Below are positions 1 to 9,433 of a stretch of DNA of 64,000 nucleotides, one piece after another. The notes beneath the pieces were generated by a model. The model saw only the letters and a list, made by a program, of their open reading frames with translations. It was not told the origin of the DNA and searched no databases. The stretch is from positions 1 through 64,000 of the forward strand of contig CALSNB010000001.1 of assembly GCA_943787605.1 (NCBI GenBank). The letters run 5' to 3'. Within the stretch, counting starts at the first letter, position 1; the number at the start of each line of letters is the position of its first letter. The DNA comes from GCA-2697345 sp002697345. GTDB taxonomy: Bacteria > Pseudomonadota > Alphaproteobacteria > Rhodobacterales > Rhodobacteraceae. The position numbers and the translations under genes were made by a program.

Positions 1-140
1 CTTTCGTGGATAGGATTTCAGAGATACCAGCATGGATTAATAGTTATTTGGGATATATTATGATTAAATTCACGTTATTTAAAAAATAGTTTTGAGTTTT
101 ATCAAAGTTGTGTTTTGCTCTGGCCTACCATTAAAAAAGT
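1..140. other. 5' flank; possible tail of an upstream gene
   Basis: The window opens inside or just after another gene. A frame open from base 3 to the TAG ending at 89 could be the last 28 codons of a plus-strand protein, but I recognise no family in it. The rest is AT-rich leader of the transporter operon that follows. Confidence 0.2.
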
Positions 141-170
141 TTGTTAAAAGTAAACAAAAGGGAGATAATT

Positions 171-1193
171 ATGAATTTTAGAAAAATATTTAAGTTCTCA
201 GTTACAGCTGCAACATTAATATTGGGAGTCGGAACAGCCAATGCATTTGTATGTTCTGTAAGTGAAGCAACAATGGCTAAGCCAGGGGGTTTTCCTGAGC
301 GGGCTCTAACAATGATTGTTCCATATGGACCAGCTGGAGGTTCTGGCCAAGTTGCCGCAGGAATGGCAGAAGCAGTCACTAGCCTTACTGGTGTAAGTAT
401 AAACAGAGATCATAAACCTGGAGGTTCTGGCACTCTTGGAATGGCAGCTTACATGGCAATGCCAGCAGATGGATATAACGTTCTGGAGCATATTGATGAT
501 GCTTCTTCAGCGCATGCTTTAGATTCAGGCCAACCGAACCCGGCGTCAGATCTAATACCACTGGTGACGTCTCAAGTAACTTTCTCACAAATATATATCA
601 GAACAAATGAAACTCGATTTTCAGATTGGGCCTCATTTTCAGATTGGGTCAGCGCACAAAATGGAAAAGCTACCATTGCAAACGTTTCAAAGGAAGGCTC
701 CATGGAGCGGGTGACTATGAAATTTGTAACGGAAGCAGCTGGTATAAAAATTCAGCAAATTTCCTTTGATAAAGGTGCCCCTCGATATGGAGCTTTACTA
801 GGTGGACAGGTTGACGCTCTTTTTGAACAACCTGGCGATGTGCGTAATTTTCTGGACTCTGGAGATTTCAAACCAATCTTAACAATCTTCAATGAGCGCC
901 CTAGCGTATTTTCTGACGTTCCAACTCATAAGGATGTGGGGATGACTTTTGAACCACTTCTTCGATTTAGAGGGTTTTTTGTTCATAATAATGCACCTGC
1001 TGACAGAGTTGCGTGGTTAAAATGGGCATTTCAAAAAGGATATTGCCAAGATAGTTATCAAAAATTCAACGACTCTAAGTTTATGTCTGTGATTGACAGC
1101 TATCGAGATACTGAGGGATCTATTGCGCTCATAAACTCAACAGTTGAGCAGTACAGAGCTGTTTATAAAGAAATGGGCCTTGAGCTTAAGTAA
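171..1193 (+). CDS. tctC: TTT transporter substrate-binding protein (TctC/Bug family)
   Basis: Periplasmic solute receptor of a tripartite tricarboxylate transporter, which captures a carboxylate or sulfonate for the TctAB membrane pair. I start it at the ATG at 171 (340 residues): AAGGGAGA lies just upstream, and the protein then begins with a basic n-region and a hydrophobic stretch ending near ANA, a Sec signal peptide. A TTG at 141 would place charged residues before it. The mature part carries the family opening IVPYGPAGGSGQ and a Bug-type GGQVDALF segment. It heads tctC-tctB-tctA and the two CoA-dependent enzymes behind them, so the ligand is probably the substrate of those enzymes. Family assignment is firm; ligand is inferred. 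Confidence 0.9.
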   Translation: MNFRKIFKFSVTAATLILGVGTANAFVCSVSEATMAKPGGFPERALTMIVPYGPAGGSGQVAAGMAEAVTSLTGVSINRDHKPGGSGTLGMAAYMAMPADGYNVLEHIDDASSAHALDSGQPNPASDLIPLVTSQVTFSQIYIRTNETRFSDWASFSDWVSAQNGKATIANVSKEGSMERVTMKFVTEAAGIKIQQISFDKGAPRYGALLGGQVDALFEQPGDVRNFLDSGDFKPILTIFNERPSVFSDVPTHKDVGMTFEPLLRFRGFFVHNNAPADRVAWLKWAFQKGYCQDSYQKFNDSKFMSVIDSYRDTEGSIALINSTVEQYRAVYKEMGLELK

Positions 1194-1227
1194 TAAATAT
1201 TTAAGTCACTAATTTGGTCAGTTTACT

Positions 1228-1252
1228 TTGTCCTGTCATATAGACAGGGCAA
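1228..1252 (+). terminator. Stem-loop between tctC and tctB
   Basis: TTGTCCTGTC (1228-1237) can pair with GACAGGGCAA (1243-1252) around a 5-base loop, with one G-U pair. No strong T tract follows. It sits after the binding-protein gene and before the membrane genes, where partial attenuation or mRNA 3'-end protection commonly makes the receptor more abundant than the permease. That role is inferred. Confidence 0.45.
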
Positions 1253-1307
1253 GGTTATTTGAATTATAATTTTACTCTTTAATACAAACGAGACTTAGGG
1301 ATAATCA

Positions 1308-1871
1308 ATGGGACGCCTAACAAAATCACATATAATTGAGACGGTAGTATGGGGCCTAATTGTGATCATATTCTTTGGTTTTTCGTTTGAGTTCAATCGA
1401 GAAATTGAGATTTATAAATTTGGGGCTACGGGATGGCCAAGAACAATCCTAGTTCTTCTAGGGCTGGTAACATTAGGCAATTTATTTCATCTTTACAGGA
1501 ATGGTTCAATCGGAGACGCCGGAAGGGTTGGTCAATTAGAAACAGACGAGGAAATGACATATAATTCCCTAAGGGATTACTCCAAATTGCTCGCTATATT
1601 AATTGGACCCTTGATTTATGCCATACTCCTAAAACCTGTTGGGTTTTATTTTTTGACACCTTTTTTTATAAGTTATATAATTGTTATATTTGGCGAAAGA
1701 CGTCTAAAGTTCATACTTGGAGTAACACTTCTGCTATACTTAATATTACTTTTGTTATTTGTGGTAGTTCTTAATGCCCCATTACCTCAGGGTAATATGT
1801 CTCCGTTTTATGATTATAGCGCGTTTCTTTTAAAACTTAACACCCAGTTAAAACAATTAAGTATCTGGTAG
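1308..1871 (+). CDS. tctB: TTT transporter small membrane subunit (TctB family)
   Basis: Small integral membrane subunit of the tripartite tricarboxylate transporter. The 187 residues show the usual TctB layout: one transmembrane helix near residues 12-30, a second short hydrophobic region near 40-60, a charged loop, and two or three strongly hydrophobic helices from about 95 to 160. TctB sequences are weakly conserved, so position between tctC and tctA carries much of the weight. It starts at an ATG and ends ten bases before tctA, consistent with one transcript. Confidence 0.8.
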   Translation: MGRLTKSHIIETVVWGLIVIIFFGFSFEFNREIEIYKFGATGWPRTILVLLGLVTLGNLFHLYRNGSIGDAGRVGQLETDEEMTYNSLRDYSKLLAILIGPLIYAILLKPVGFYFLTPFFISYIIVIFGERRLKFILGVTLLLYLILLLLFVVVLNAPLPQGNMSPFYDYSAFLLKLNTQLKQLSIW

Positions 1872-1881
1872 GGCTTGCGCA

Positions 1882-3375
1882 ATGATTGAACATTTCTTAG
1901 CCGGCTCTGCAACTTTATTTGGTGATCCATTTACAATTGGAGTTTTTGTTTTCGGTGTGCTTGGTGGAATGCTTTTCGGGGCGATGCCAGGTGTGAGTAT
2001 GCTAACTCTTTGTGCTATCCTTCTTCCTTTTACAGCTCAATTAACCGCTAGCCAGGGTGTTATGCTTTTCGCCGTAATTTATTGTACCGGCACTTATGGG
2101 GGTGCGATTACAGCCATCTTATTTAATATACCTGGAGCTCCTGAGAATGCTCCAACAGCTTTTGATGGATACCCGATGACCCAACAGGGAAAGGCTGGCA
2201 AAGCTGTCGGTGCAGCGGTACTTTGTTCAGCAATCGGCGGTGTGGCATCAGCAATAGTAATGATGGCCGCAACTGAACCATTAGCCAAATGGGCTATTAG
2301 GAATATTGGGCCACCAGAAATTTTCGCACTTGTTTTCTTTGGACTAGCTGTGGCTTCCTCAGTTGGCGGAAAAACAATGTGGAAAGGTTGGATGTCCGTG
2401 CTTTTAGGTCTTTTAATCGCAACCATAGGACAAGATCCAGTAGGTGGGATAAATAGATATAATTTTGGTTTTGCAGATTTGGCCGCAGGTATTGCATTTG
2501 TACCTTCTATACTAGGTTTTTTTGCTGTGTCTGAAATTTTCATTCAAGCTGAAAAAAAAGCAATGGGGAAATTTACCGCCCCCAAAGTTGGGCTTTCTTT
2601 TCCAACTTTCGTCGAAATTTGGTTTCACAAAATAGCTGTTATTAGATCTATTTTGGTCGGCTTTTTCTGTGGAATCCTACCAGGTATCGGTGCAACACTA
2701 GCAGCGTTCATGGGTTATGGGGAAGCAGTAAGGTGGTCAAAAGATAAAACAAGCTTTGGCAAAGGGAATATTGAGGGGGTTATTTCATCTGAAACTGCTA
2801 ACAATGCTGCAACAGGAGCCGCAATGATCCCATTGCTGGCTCTAGGTTTACCAGGTGGAGCCTTGACAGCCATGATGGTTGCAGTATTTCAAATGCATGA
2901 CCTTGAACCAGGTCCTTTAGTCTTTTACAATTCCCCCGATCTTATTTGGGTTGTTTTTGCTGCGATGTTCTATGCTAATTTATGCATTCTTTTTATTGGT
3001 CTTCTTGAAACCAAAACAATTTTACATTTATTAAAAATTCCATTTCAATTCTTGGCCCCACTCATTCTCTTGTTGGCGAGTATAGGTTCTTACATAGGAC
3101 GCGGCTTAGTTCTGGATGTAATGGTCATGTTTGGGGCTGGAATTATAGGCTTTTTACTCCGTCGATCAGGGTACTCAATACCCGGAATAGTTCTTGGAAT
3201 TATCCTCGGTAAAATTGGAGAGCAAAACTTTGCGCAAGGAATGCAAATGGTTCACTATGACCTCCTAACCTATTTGTCTCGACCTGTTTGTCTCATTCTC
3301 ATAATCGCTGGATCATTAACTTTATTTTCCGGTATTTATAAAGCTATTTCTACCTCGCTTAATTCTAAAGCATAA
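1882..3375 (+). CDS. tctA: TTT transporter large permease subunit (TctA family)
   Basis: Large permease subunit of the same transporter, 497 residues, the usual length for TctA, with about twelve hydrophobic segments. The duplicated TctA signature is intact: GAMPGVS near residue 33 and GILPGIGATLAAF near 265, each the PG-containing loop of one pseudo-symmetric half. SSETANNAATGAAMIPLLAL near 308 is the conserved second-half motif. It is the undamaged counterpart of the frameshifted tctA at 22370-23865. Transport is expected to be driven by an ion gradient. The aldehyde dehydrogenase gene starts within ten bases downstream. Confidence 0.92.
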   Translation: MIEHFLAGSATLFGDPFTIGVFVFGVLGGMLFGAMPGVSMLTLCAILLPFTAQLTASQGVMLFAVIYCTGTYGGAITAILFNIPGAPENAPTAFDGYPMTQQGKAGKAVGAAVLCSAIGGVASAIVMMAATEPLAKWAIRNIGPPEIFALVFFGLAVASSVGGKTMWKGWMSVLLGLLIATIGQDPVGGINRYNFGFADLAAGIAFVPSILGFFAVSEIFIQAEKKAMGKFTAPKVGLSFPTFVEIWFHKIAVIRSILVGFFCGILPGIGATLAAFMGYGEAVRWSKDKTSFGKGNIEGVISSETANNAATGAAMIPLLALGLPGGALTAMMVAVFQMHDLEPGPLVFYNSPDLIWVVFAAMFYANLCILFIGLLETKTILHLLKIPFQFLAPLILLLASIGSYIGRGLVLDVMVMFGAGIIGFLLRRSGYSIPGIVLGIILGKIGEQNFAQGMQMVHYDLLTYLSRPVCLILIIAGSLTLFSGIYKAISTSLNSKA

Positions 3376-3383
3376 TTTTAATT

Positions 3384-4811
3384 TTGAAAACGTTGAGAAA
3401 AGCCCAGATAAAAAAGGATCTTCTCATGATTGATGATATAGTAATTAAATCTCGAATTGCTCAACAGGCTTATGAGAAATATGGGTCACAAGAAGTCTTT
3501 GACTCTGCTTGCCAAGCGATTGCATGGGCACTTATGAAATCTGAACGGAATAACGAATTATCAGAGCTTGCGGTTAGTGAGACAGGCCTAGGTAACACTA
3601 AAGATAAGATAAAAAAGAACCACAACAAGACTCTTGGCCTGATGCGAGACCTAAAGGGAGTAATAGCTTTTGGTCACATCTCCAACAATGGAGCAAAAGG
3701 GTTGTCGACTTATTTTCGTCCAAAAGGTGTAATAGCAGCTGTAGTACCTTCCACAAATCCGATTGCCACACCAACAAACAATATTATCAATGCACTAAAA
3801 ACCGGTAATTCTATTATTCTAGCCCCCTCTCCTAAGGGAACTAAACCTTTAGAAAGATTACTACATTACATTGAACTTGAATTAAAAAAATTTGATCTAC
3901 CACCCAATCTTATTCAAATGATTCCACCTCCCGCTTCACACCTAAAAACAGAACGCCTGATGAAATTAGCAGATTTAGTAGTTGTAACTGGGTCCAAAAG
4001 TAACGTTCATGCAGGCTACTCTTCTGGTACACCAGCAATTGGTGTTGGGGTTGGAAACGTCGTAACTATTGTTGATGAAACAGCTGATTTAACTACGACT
4101 GCACAAAAAATTGCTATGTCAAAAACATTTGATAACTCTACATCCTGTTCTTCTGAAAATTCAATTATTGCTGTAGAAGAAATTTATGAGCAACTCATTG
4201 TTTCTCTGGTTAAAGAGGGGGGAATGGTTCTTAATCAATCACAAGCCAACGCACTTGAGTCCATTCATTGGGAAAATGGTAAAATGACTACAAAAATTTT
4301 AGCTCAAGATATTTCTAAAATTCTTAAAGTGCTTAAACTTACATATGTAGCTCCAAAAGAGACAAGTTTTCTGATTATACCTCAAGAAGGTATAGGACCA
4401 AAGCATCCACTATCAGGTGAAAAAATGTCTCGATTTTTAACAATTTTTAAAACGAAAAACTTTGATGGAGCTGTCAAGAAGGCAGTTGAAATTCAAGACT
4501 ATCAAGGTATTGGGCATTCCTTAGGTTTACATAGCACTGATGACAAGCGAGCTCACATGCTGGCCAAGCAGGCGAAATCTTGCCGTATCATAGTAAACCA
4601 AGCACACTGTTTTGCAACGGGAGGTTTCTTCAATAACGGGAGCCCTTTTTCTTTGTCGATGGGTTGTGGAAGTTGGGGGGGAAATTCAATTGATGAAAAC
4701 CTAAATTGGGAGCATTTTATAAATAAAGTTAACATAGTAAGAGAAATACCCGAGAACCGCCCAAGTTTAGAAGATATATTTTCAGATTACTGGGCTGCAC
4801 ACGGCAAATGA
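3384..4811 (+). CDS. sauS: CoA-acylating aldehyde dehydrogenase, sulfoacetaldehyde dehydrogenase-like (SauS)
   Basis: Aldehyde dehydrogenase of the CoA-acylating type (EutE/AdhE/SauS branch), interconverting an acyl-CoA and its aldehyde with NAD(P)H. The 475 residues contain a nucleotide-binding region (VVPSTNPIATPTNN near 125) and the catalytic cysteine in TSCSSENS near residue 250. This motif and the neighbouring ligase point to SauS, which reduces sulfoacetyl-CoA to sulfoacetaldehyde. An internal ATG at 3426 is an alternative start. The gene overlaps the ligase by four bases (ATGA), indicating translational coupling. No Xsc (sulfoacetaldehyde acetyltransferase) gene is present here, so the last step would lie elsewhere. 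Acylating ALDH is firm; substrate is inferred. Confidence 0.72.
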   Translation: MKTLRKAQIKKDLLMIDDIVIKSRIAQQAYEKYGSQEVFDSACQAIAWALMKSERNNELSELAVSETGLGNTKDKIKKNHNKTLGLMRDLKGVIAFGHISNNGAKGLSTYFRPKGVIAAVVPSTNPIATPTNNIINALKTGNSIILAPSPKGTKPLERLLHYIELELKKFDLPPNLIQMIPPPASHLKTERLMKLADLVVVTGSKSNVHAGYSSGTPAIGVGVGNVVTIVDETADLTTTAQKIAMSKTFDNSTSCSSENSIIAVEEIYEQLIVSLVKEGGMVLNQSQANALESIHWENGKMTTKILAQDISKILKVLKLTYVAPKETSFLIIPQEGIGPKHPLSGEKMSRFLTIFKTKNFDGAVKKAVEIQDYQGIGHSLGLHSTDDKRAHMLAKQAKSCRIIVNQAHCFATGGFFNNGSPFSLSMGCGSWGGNSIDENLNWEHFINKVNIVREIPENRPSLEDIFSDYWAAHGK

Positions 4812-6331
4812 CTCTTTCTGTTCGAGATCTTGTTGAAAAGAATTCAAAGAACTACCCTGATAAAACTTGGCTCTTTTCACCTGCTACGGGAAAAGAGATT
4901 ACTTGGAAAAGTGCTTTCTTAATTGCACAAAACATTGCAGAGAACTTAACCCTCTTAGGTTTGAAGAAAGGTGATCCTGTTGGTATTGCTGCACACAACT
5001 CAGTTGGGTGTTGCTTAGCCTTTCTAGGAATTACTTATGGTGGGTTTCTTGCAACACCACTAAATTTAGTTTCAGGCCATAAGGCAATTGAGTACGTTAT
5101 AATGCACTCAAAATTAAAACTTATAATACTATCCGAAACATCCAAGAACTTAATAGGGGAAGCTCTAAAGATCTCGGATACTCCTATCAAAATTTTGCAC
5201 TTAGATCCAGAAAGAGGACCCTTATTTTTAAACTTAGCTGGTAGAAAAGTGGAAACCCCACATCTCAATAACATTCAAGAGTCTGATCCTGGCTTGCTGA
5301 TGTATACATCAGGGACTACAGGAAAGCCTAAAGGTGTTATTTTAAGTCACTTAAACCTAATTTCTTCTGGGCAGAACGTAGTTAATGCTCATGGCATAAG
5401 TCACCATGATAGAGCTATGTGTATCCTTCCCATTTATCATATCAATGGACTTTGTGTAACAGTTATGGGAACAATCGTTTCCGCTAGTGGTCTTGTAATG
5501 CCATATAAATTTTCCTTAAGTAGTTTCTGGGCAGAGGTCTATAAATTTGAGTGCAGTTGGTTTAGCGCTGTTCCAACTCATTTTTCCTATTTTATAAATG
5601 ATGAGAAAAACATAAAAATTGATCTTAAGCGTCTTCGGTTTGCTAGATCAGCATCAGCACCGCTAGCACCTGAAATTCACAGACGCTTTGAAAGTAGATT
5701 TGGCATCCCAATTATTGAGACTATGGGCCTAACTGAAACAGGTGCACAAATCTTATCAAACCCTATGCCCCCTAAAACTCGTAAAATCGGCTCTGCCGGT
5801 CAAGGGGTTGGAAATGAAATCCGGATTTCTGACCCTGATTTGACAACTTTAGGAGCACACAGTGTGGGCGAAATATTAGTACGCGGGCCAAATGTCATGA
5901 AGGGTTACCTCAATCAACCCGAAGAAACAGCAAAAACAATCACTCCAGATCTGTGGCTCCGGACCGGTGACCTCGGGTATATGGATGAAGATGGCTTTGT
6001 TTTTGTTACTGGTAGAATAAAAGAGCTAATAATAAAGGGTGGCGAAAACATAGCCCCTCGGGAAATAGATGAAATCCTATTGCTACACGAAGATATACTC
6101 GAGGCTGCAGCTTTTTCAGTGCCCTGCCAAAGTTATGGCGAAAGGGTTGAGGCATGTGTAATTTTAAAATCCCGAAGAAAGCCTACAGAGTCGCAAATTT
6201 TAGAATTTTGTCAGTATAAATTAGGAAGTTTCAAATCTCCAGATAGAATTCATTTCAAAGAAAGCTTACCAAAAGGCCCCTCAGGAAAAATTCAACGTTT
6301 AAAACTCTTTGAATTTGTTTACAAAAAATGA
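4808..6331 (+). CDS. Acyl-CoA synthetase (AMP-forming), SauT-like
   Basis: ANL-superfamily ligase that activates a carboxylate to its acyl-CoA through an acyl-adenylate. The 507 residues contain the P-loop-like A3 motif YTSGTTGKPKG near 165-175, the adenylate motif ETMGLTETG near 310, the RTGDLGYMDEDG hinge region near 390, and the C-terminal lysine in GPSGKIQR near 495. Coupling to an acylating aldehyde dehydrogenase and a TTT transporter fits sulfoacetate-CoA ligase (SauT): uptake, activation, reduction. Oxalate- or other short-acid-CoA ligases look similar in sequence, so the substrate is inference. Confidence 0.75.
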   Translation: MTLSVRDLVEKNSKNYPDKTWLFSPATGKEITWKSAFLIAQNIAENLTLLGLKKGDPVGIAAHNSVGCCLAFLGITYGGFLATPLNLVSGHKAIEYVIMHSKLKLIILSETSKNLIGEALKISDTPIKILHLDPERGPLFLNLAGRKVETPHLNNIQESDPGLLMYTSGTTGKPKGVILSHLNLISSGQNVVNAHGISHHDRAMCILPIYHINGLCVTVMGTIVSASGLVMPYKFSLSSFWAEVYKFECSWFSAVPTHFSYFINDEKNIKIDLKRLRFARSASAPLAPEIHRRFESRFGIPIIETMGLTETGAQILSNPMPPKTRKIGSAGQGVGNEIRISDPDLTTLGAHSVGEILVRGPNVMKGYLNQPEETAKTITPDLWLRTGDLGYMDEDGFVFVTGRIKELIIKGGENIAPREIDEILLLHEDILEAAAFSVPCQSYGERVEACVILKSRRKPTESQILEFCQYKLGSFKSPDRIHFKESLPKGPSGKIQRLKLFEFVYKK

Positions 6332-6738
6332 TGTAATTTAATAAAACGTCTACCAAAAAATATTAGTTTTAAAGTATCTCCTCTGAAAGGTATCTACCAC
6401 AGTGTGGGGGCACCACTTCAACCAAGATCCACGATCCAAGTACAAAACTTGTAACATCAATAGGTTAGCATATCTGACGCCATGTTCAAATGCCTAATTT
6501 TGGCTAAAAGTTTGGCATACAGTCTAACTGGGATCCAGGCTCTGGGGCCAGCCTTGCGTCTTTCAACTGTTTGGATCGGAATAAGTAACCCCCGGTTCTT
6601 GGTCTTCGCACCTCGGGCCTTTAGTACTGGCGGGGTTACTCATGAGATTAACTTAAAGTTTTAAAGTTTTGGATTTTTTTTAATCTTGTGATATTCTATA
6701 GGAATACAATTAGTAGTGTATAACTAAAGGAGTACAAA
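6332..6738. other. Non-coding stretch with G+C-rich inverted repeat
   Basis: About 400 bases without a credible gene; a 60-codon open frame at 6482-6664 has no ribosome site or recognisable family. Unlike ordinary spacers here, its second half is fairly G+C-rich and structured: AGTAACCCC (6584-6592) is exactly inverted at 6632-6640, and AGGCT (6537-6541) can pair with AGCCT (6550-6554). It could hold a small RNA or the worn remains of a mobile element. Confidence 0.3.
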
Positions 6739-7456
6739 ATGTCAGAAATTGATTTAGCCTATCTACCAGTCATAGGTCGTGGAGAACAAATAAATATTAT
6801 ATGTGCTATGCATGGCATTAAAGTTAACTCTTTAATGTCTAATCCTATGGGTGAAGATTTTAATAAAGATACGCAAGCACCTTTTGGTACTATTCCATGG
6901 ATGAAAGATCACTCTAATGGAATTGAATTAAACGACTCGATGGCGATAGTTCAGTACTTAGTCACAAAATACGAAGGCCCTCTTACTCCGCAAAACCCAG
7001 AGGAGGCGGCGATAATGGGGATGTATTGGGCGTGGTGCCAAGATTACTATTCTTTTGTTTTATCACCTTTTCACGATATTATAACTGGTCACAACGAACC
7101 TTTCTGGAGAAATCTTCGATTGACGGACACACTCGCCGAAGGAGGGAAAGAGACAGGTATAAAGAACTCTGACAACTCTTCACAAAAGTCGCGCAAATCT
7201 ACTAGAACGTCATCTAGAGAAATCCGGTAATGTAGATCAGTTTTTAACAGGATCAAAATGCTCTTATGCTGATATATTTTTGTTTACATGTGTACGAACA
7301 ACCCAAGAAACAGGAGGATTTGGTATTTTAAGAGACGAACTAGGTCGGGACCCCTTTGAGGATTATCCTATCATCACCCAGATTTGTAACGAAGTTGGAA
7401 AAATTGATGTAGTAAGCAAAACTGTGGGGTCAAAATTTTCGGAATGCCCAATATAA
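6739..7456 (+). pseudogene. Glutathione S-transferase, frameshifted
   Basis: Soluble GST broken by a frameshift. The first frame (6739 to about 7150) gives a thioredoxin-fold domain with the cis-proline motif APFGTIPWM and ELNDSMAIVQYL, which binds the gamma-glutamyl part of glutathione. The helical domain then resumes in the next frame, from about 7166 to the TAA at 7454-7456, with LERHLEKSG, QFLTGS and CSYADIFLF, the usual GST C-terminal signature. The reading frame moves by +1 (one base gained or two lost) between about 7140 and 7190; the unbroken first frame stops at 7230. A good ribosome site (AAAGGAG) precedes the ATG. Recent inactivation or a sequence error. Confidence 0.8.
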
Positions 7457-7637
7457 AGTAATTTTTTTAATTCAGTAAGGGGCATCTAAAGAGTATCATC
7501 AGACGTATCTGGATTGCAGGGTCAAAGGCGGTATGATGGATTTTTTAGGGCCTCGCCTCGAAGGTGAGCTTAAAGTTACATATTTTTCATCAATAGACTG
7601 AGGTAATATTGTTTTAATGTAATAGTGATGGACTGAC

Positions 7638-8525
7638 TTACTCCGTGGTCTCAATTGGTAAACTATTGTCCTTTGCCCATTCGCTCATAGAATTATCATA
7701 AATTTCTAGGTTCTCGACCCCTAGCTGTCTTAGTACAAATGCGTTCAACGTTGCCGCTATTCCGCCGCCACAATAATTAAGGACACGAGTTTTTTTATTG
7801 ATATTTTTTTGTTCAAAAATAGCTTGAGCTTTTGTGGGATCTAACAATTTATGGGTATTTTCTTCTAATAGTTCATGAAATGGTATATTTGTACTCCCAG
7901 GAATCCTACCTGGCCTTCCGTATCTTGAATTTTCACCTCGATGAAGATCACTCGTAAGCGCGTTAAGAATTATACAATTCTTAGTATTTATCGAATCCTG
8001 TGTTCTTTCTTTTCCAACAAACACGTTACTATCAGGCTTGGATTCAAAATTAGCAGGTTTGTAGGAATTTTTACCTGTTTCAAGATTATAACCTAGTCGC
8101 TGCCACTCTTTAAGTCCCCCATCAAGAATACTCACCTTTCTGAAGCCTAGTATAAAGATCAGCCACCATACTCGCGTAGTCCATTGAACAGCATTTGTAG
8201 AATAAAGAATAATATGAAATGGATCGCCAACACCCATAGCTTGAAAATTTTTTGTCAAAGTATTGTGGTCTGGAATGGTGAAATTGAACGGGCTTTCATT
8301 ATTAGATAGTTGTCCCTGTAAATCACAAAAAGCAGCATTTGGTATGTGGCCTTCTTTGTAATTCTTTAATCCACTTTCTACATCGTACGGTTTCAAAGGA
8401 TCTTCATCTGTATAGTGAAGGTAGGTTGTACAATCAAAGATGCGAATGTTGTCATCTGCTAATCGGTGTTTGAGCCATTCACAGGTTACAATCGCTTCGG
8501 GATACTTCCATTTAATATGTTCCAT
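7638..8525 (-). CDS. sseA: Thiosulfate/3-mercaptopyruvate sulfurtransferase (two rhodanese domains)
   Basis: Sulfurtransferase that moves a sulfane sulfur from 3-mercaptopyruvate or thiosulfate to a thiol acceptor or cyanide through a cysteine persulfide. The 295 residues form two rhodanese domains: an inactive N-terminal one (about 12-150, with HIPNAAFCDL) and a catalytic C-terminal one (about 175-290). The nucleophile is Cys252 in YCGGGIAAT; the RPGRIPGSTNIPF linker near 205 is typical. The loop CGGGIAA is closer to mercaptopyruvate than to thiosulfate enzymes, so I favour the former. No signal peptide; cytoplasmic. Transcribed alone, divergent from the phosphatase gene. Confidence 0.85.
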   Translation of the reverse strand: MEHIKWKYPEAIVTCEWLKHRLADDNIRIFDCTTYLHYTDEDPLKPYDVESGLKNYKEGHIPNAAFCDLQGQLSNNESPFNFTIPDHNTLTKNFQAMGVGDPFHIILYSTNAVQWTTRVWWLIFILGFRKVSILDGGLKEWQRLGYNLETGKNSYKPANFESKPDSNVFVGKERTQDSINTKNCIILNALTSDLHRGENSRYGRPGRIPGSTNIPFHELLEENTHKLLDPTKAQAIFEQKNINKKTRVLNYCGGGIAATLNAFVLRQLGVENLEIYDNSMSEWAKDNSLPIETTE

Positions 8526-8704
8526 CGTAATATTATGTCAGAGAAACTTGAGAGCTCAAGTAAAAATACTCCAAGTTTTATTTAAAAAGGGAGCTTAACT
8601 CAACTTTTTAGAGGTGCGAGGCGCTCGGCACTTGGTTCGGGGCCCTGGGTGCATGGACTTGCATCCTCATTTACATAACTTGTAGCCAGAGGTAGGAATA
8701 TCTT

Positions 8705-9259
8705 ATGTTGAAAAGCCTATCAATGACCTTAACGTTACTAGTCGTTCTCGCCTCGATTAGTAAGGCTGAACCAGTTAGTTCACTAATGTCAGCCATTTCC
8801 CACCTTAATGCTGATATTGTTTTTATGCGTCATGCACTTGCACCAGGTTTTGGGGATCCTATCCGTTTTAAATTAGGAGACTGCAGCACACAGCGGAATC
8901 TGGATGCAAATGGAAGAAACCAAGCTCAGTTAATTGGAAAAGAATTACTAAACAGCGGTATTCATTTTAGTGAGATACTTTCCAGTGAATGGTGTCGATG
9001 TAAAGAAACAGCGTCTTTGTTGGATATAGGAAAATGGAGGGTATTTTCTGGTCTAAATTCATTTTTTCAAGATTATGCTGATAAGGAAGAAACCCTTAAC
9101 AATCTTAATCGTAAATTAACTCAATTAGAAGATGGAGTTACGCTCATGATTAGTCATCAAGTTGTTATTAGGGCTATCACAGGTAGTACTACTCGAAGTG
9201 GTGAGTTGGTTGTATTTAATAGTAAAACTAAGGCATTTAAAAATATTCTTCTAAATTAG
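8705..9259 (+). CDS. Secreted histidine phosphatase superfamily protein
   Basis: Branch-1 histidine phosphatase of 184 residues. An N-terminal hydrophobic segment ending at SKA (about residue 21) is a Sec signal peptide, so it acts in the periplasm. The RH motif is MRHALAPG with His43 as the phospho-acceptor; the second catalytic histidine is His151 in MISHQVVI. It lacks the large insertion of phytases and resembles the small bacterial periplasmic phosphatases of unknown substrate. The CSTQRNLDANGRNQA segment is characteristic of this group. It seems monocistronic. Confidence 0.8.
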   Translation: MLKSLSMTLTLLVVLASISKAEPVSSLMSAISHLNADIVFMRHALAPGFGDPIRFKLGDCSTQRNLDANGRNQAQLIGKELLNSGIHFSEILSSEWCRCKETASLLDIGKWRVFSGLNSFFQDYADKEETLNNLNRKLTQLEDGVTLMISHQVVIRAITGSTTRSGELVVFNSKTKAFKNILLN

Positions 9260-9433
9260 ATTCCCCCTATGCGTATCTGACTTGTATACTGCATACTGGT
9301 TTAGTGCGAGGCATGCGCTCTGTACCAAAAAATGCTGAATATTTCTGTATCAGGAGATTTTTCTACTTACTTAAACCTTTGCGCATCAAGACGTCTTAAC
9401 CTGGGGCCTGCATAGTGGATCTCAGTTCTACTT

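Noticed and set aside
2094..2543. 149-codon minus-strand open frame inside tctA
   Set aside because: Shadow of the plus-strand gene, with no ribosome site and a Pro/Ala-rich composition typical of antisense frames.
6482..6664. 60-codon open frame after the ligase gene
   Set aside because: No ribosome site, spans the inverted repeat, no recognisable family.
8614..8631. Bulged hairpin GTGCGAGGCGCTCGGCAC, with a similar GTGCGAGGC string near 9305
   Set aside because: Only the short string recurs and the flanks do not align, so I could not support a repeat family.
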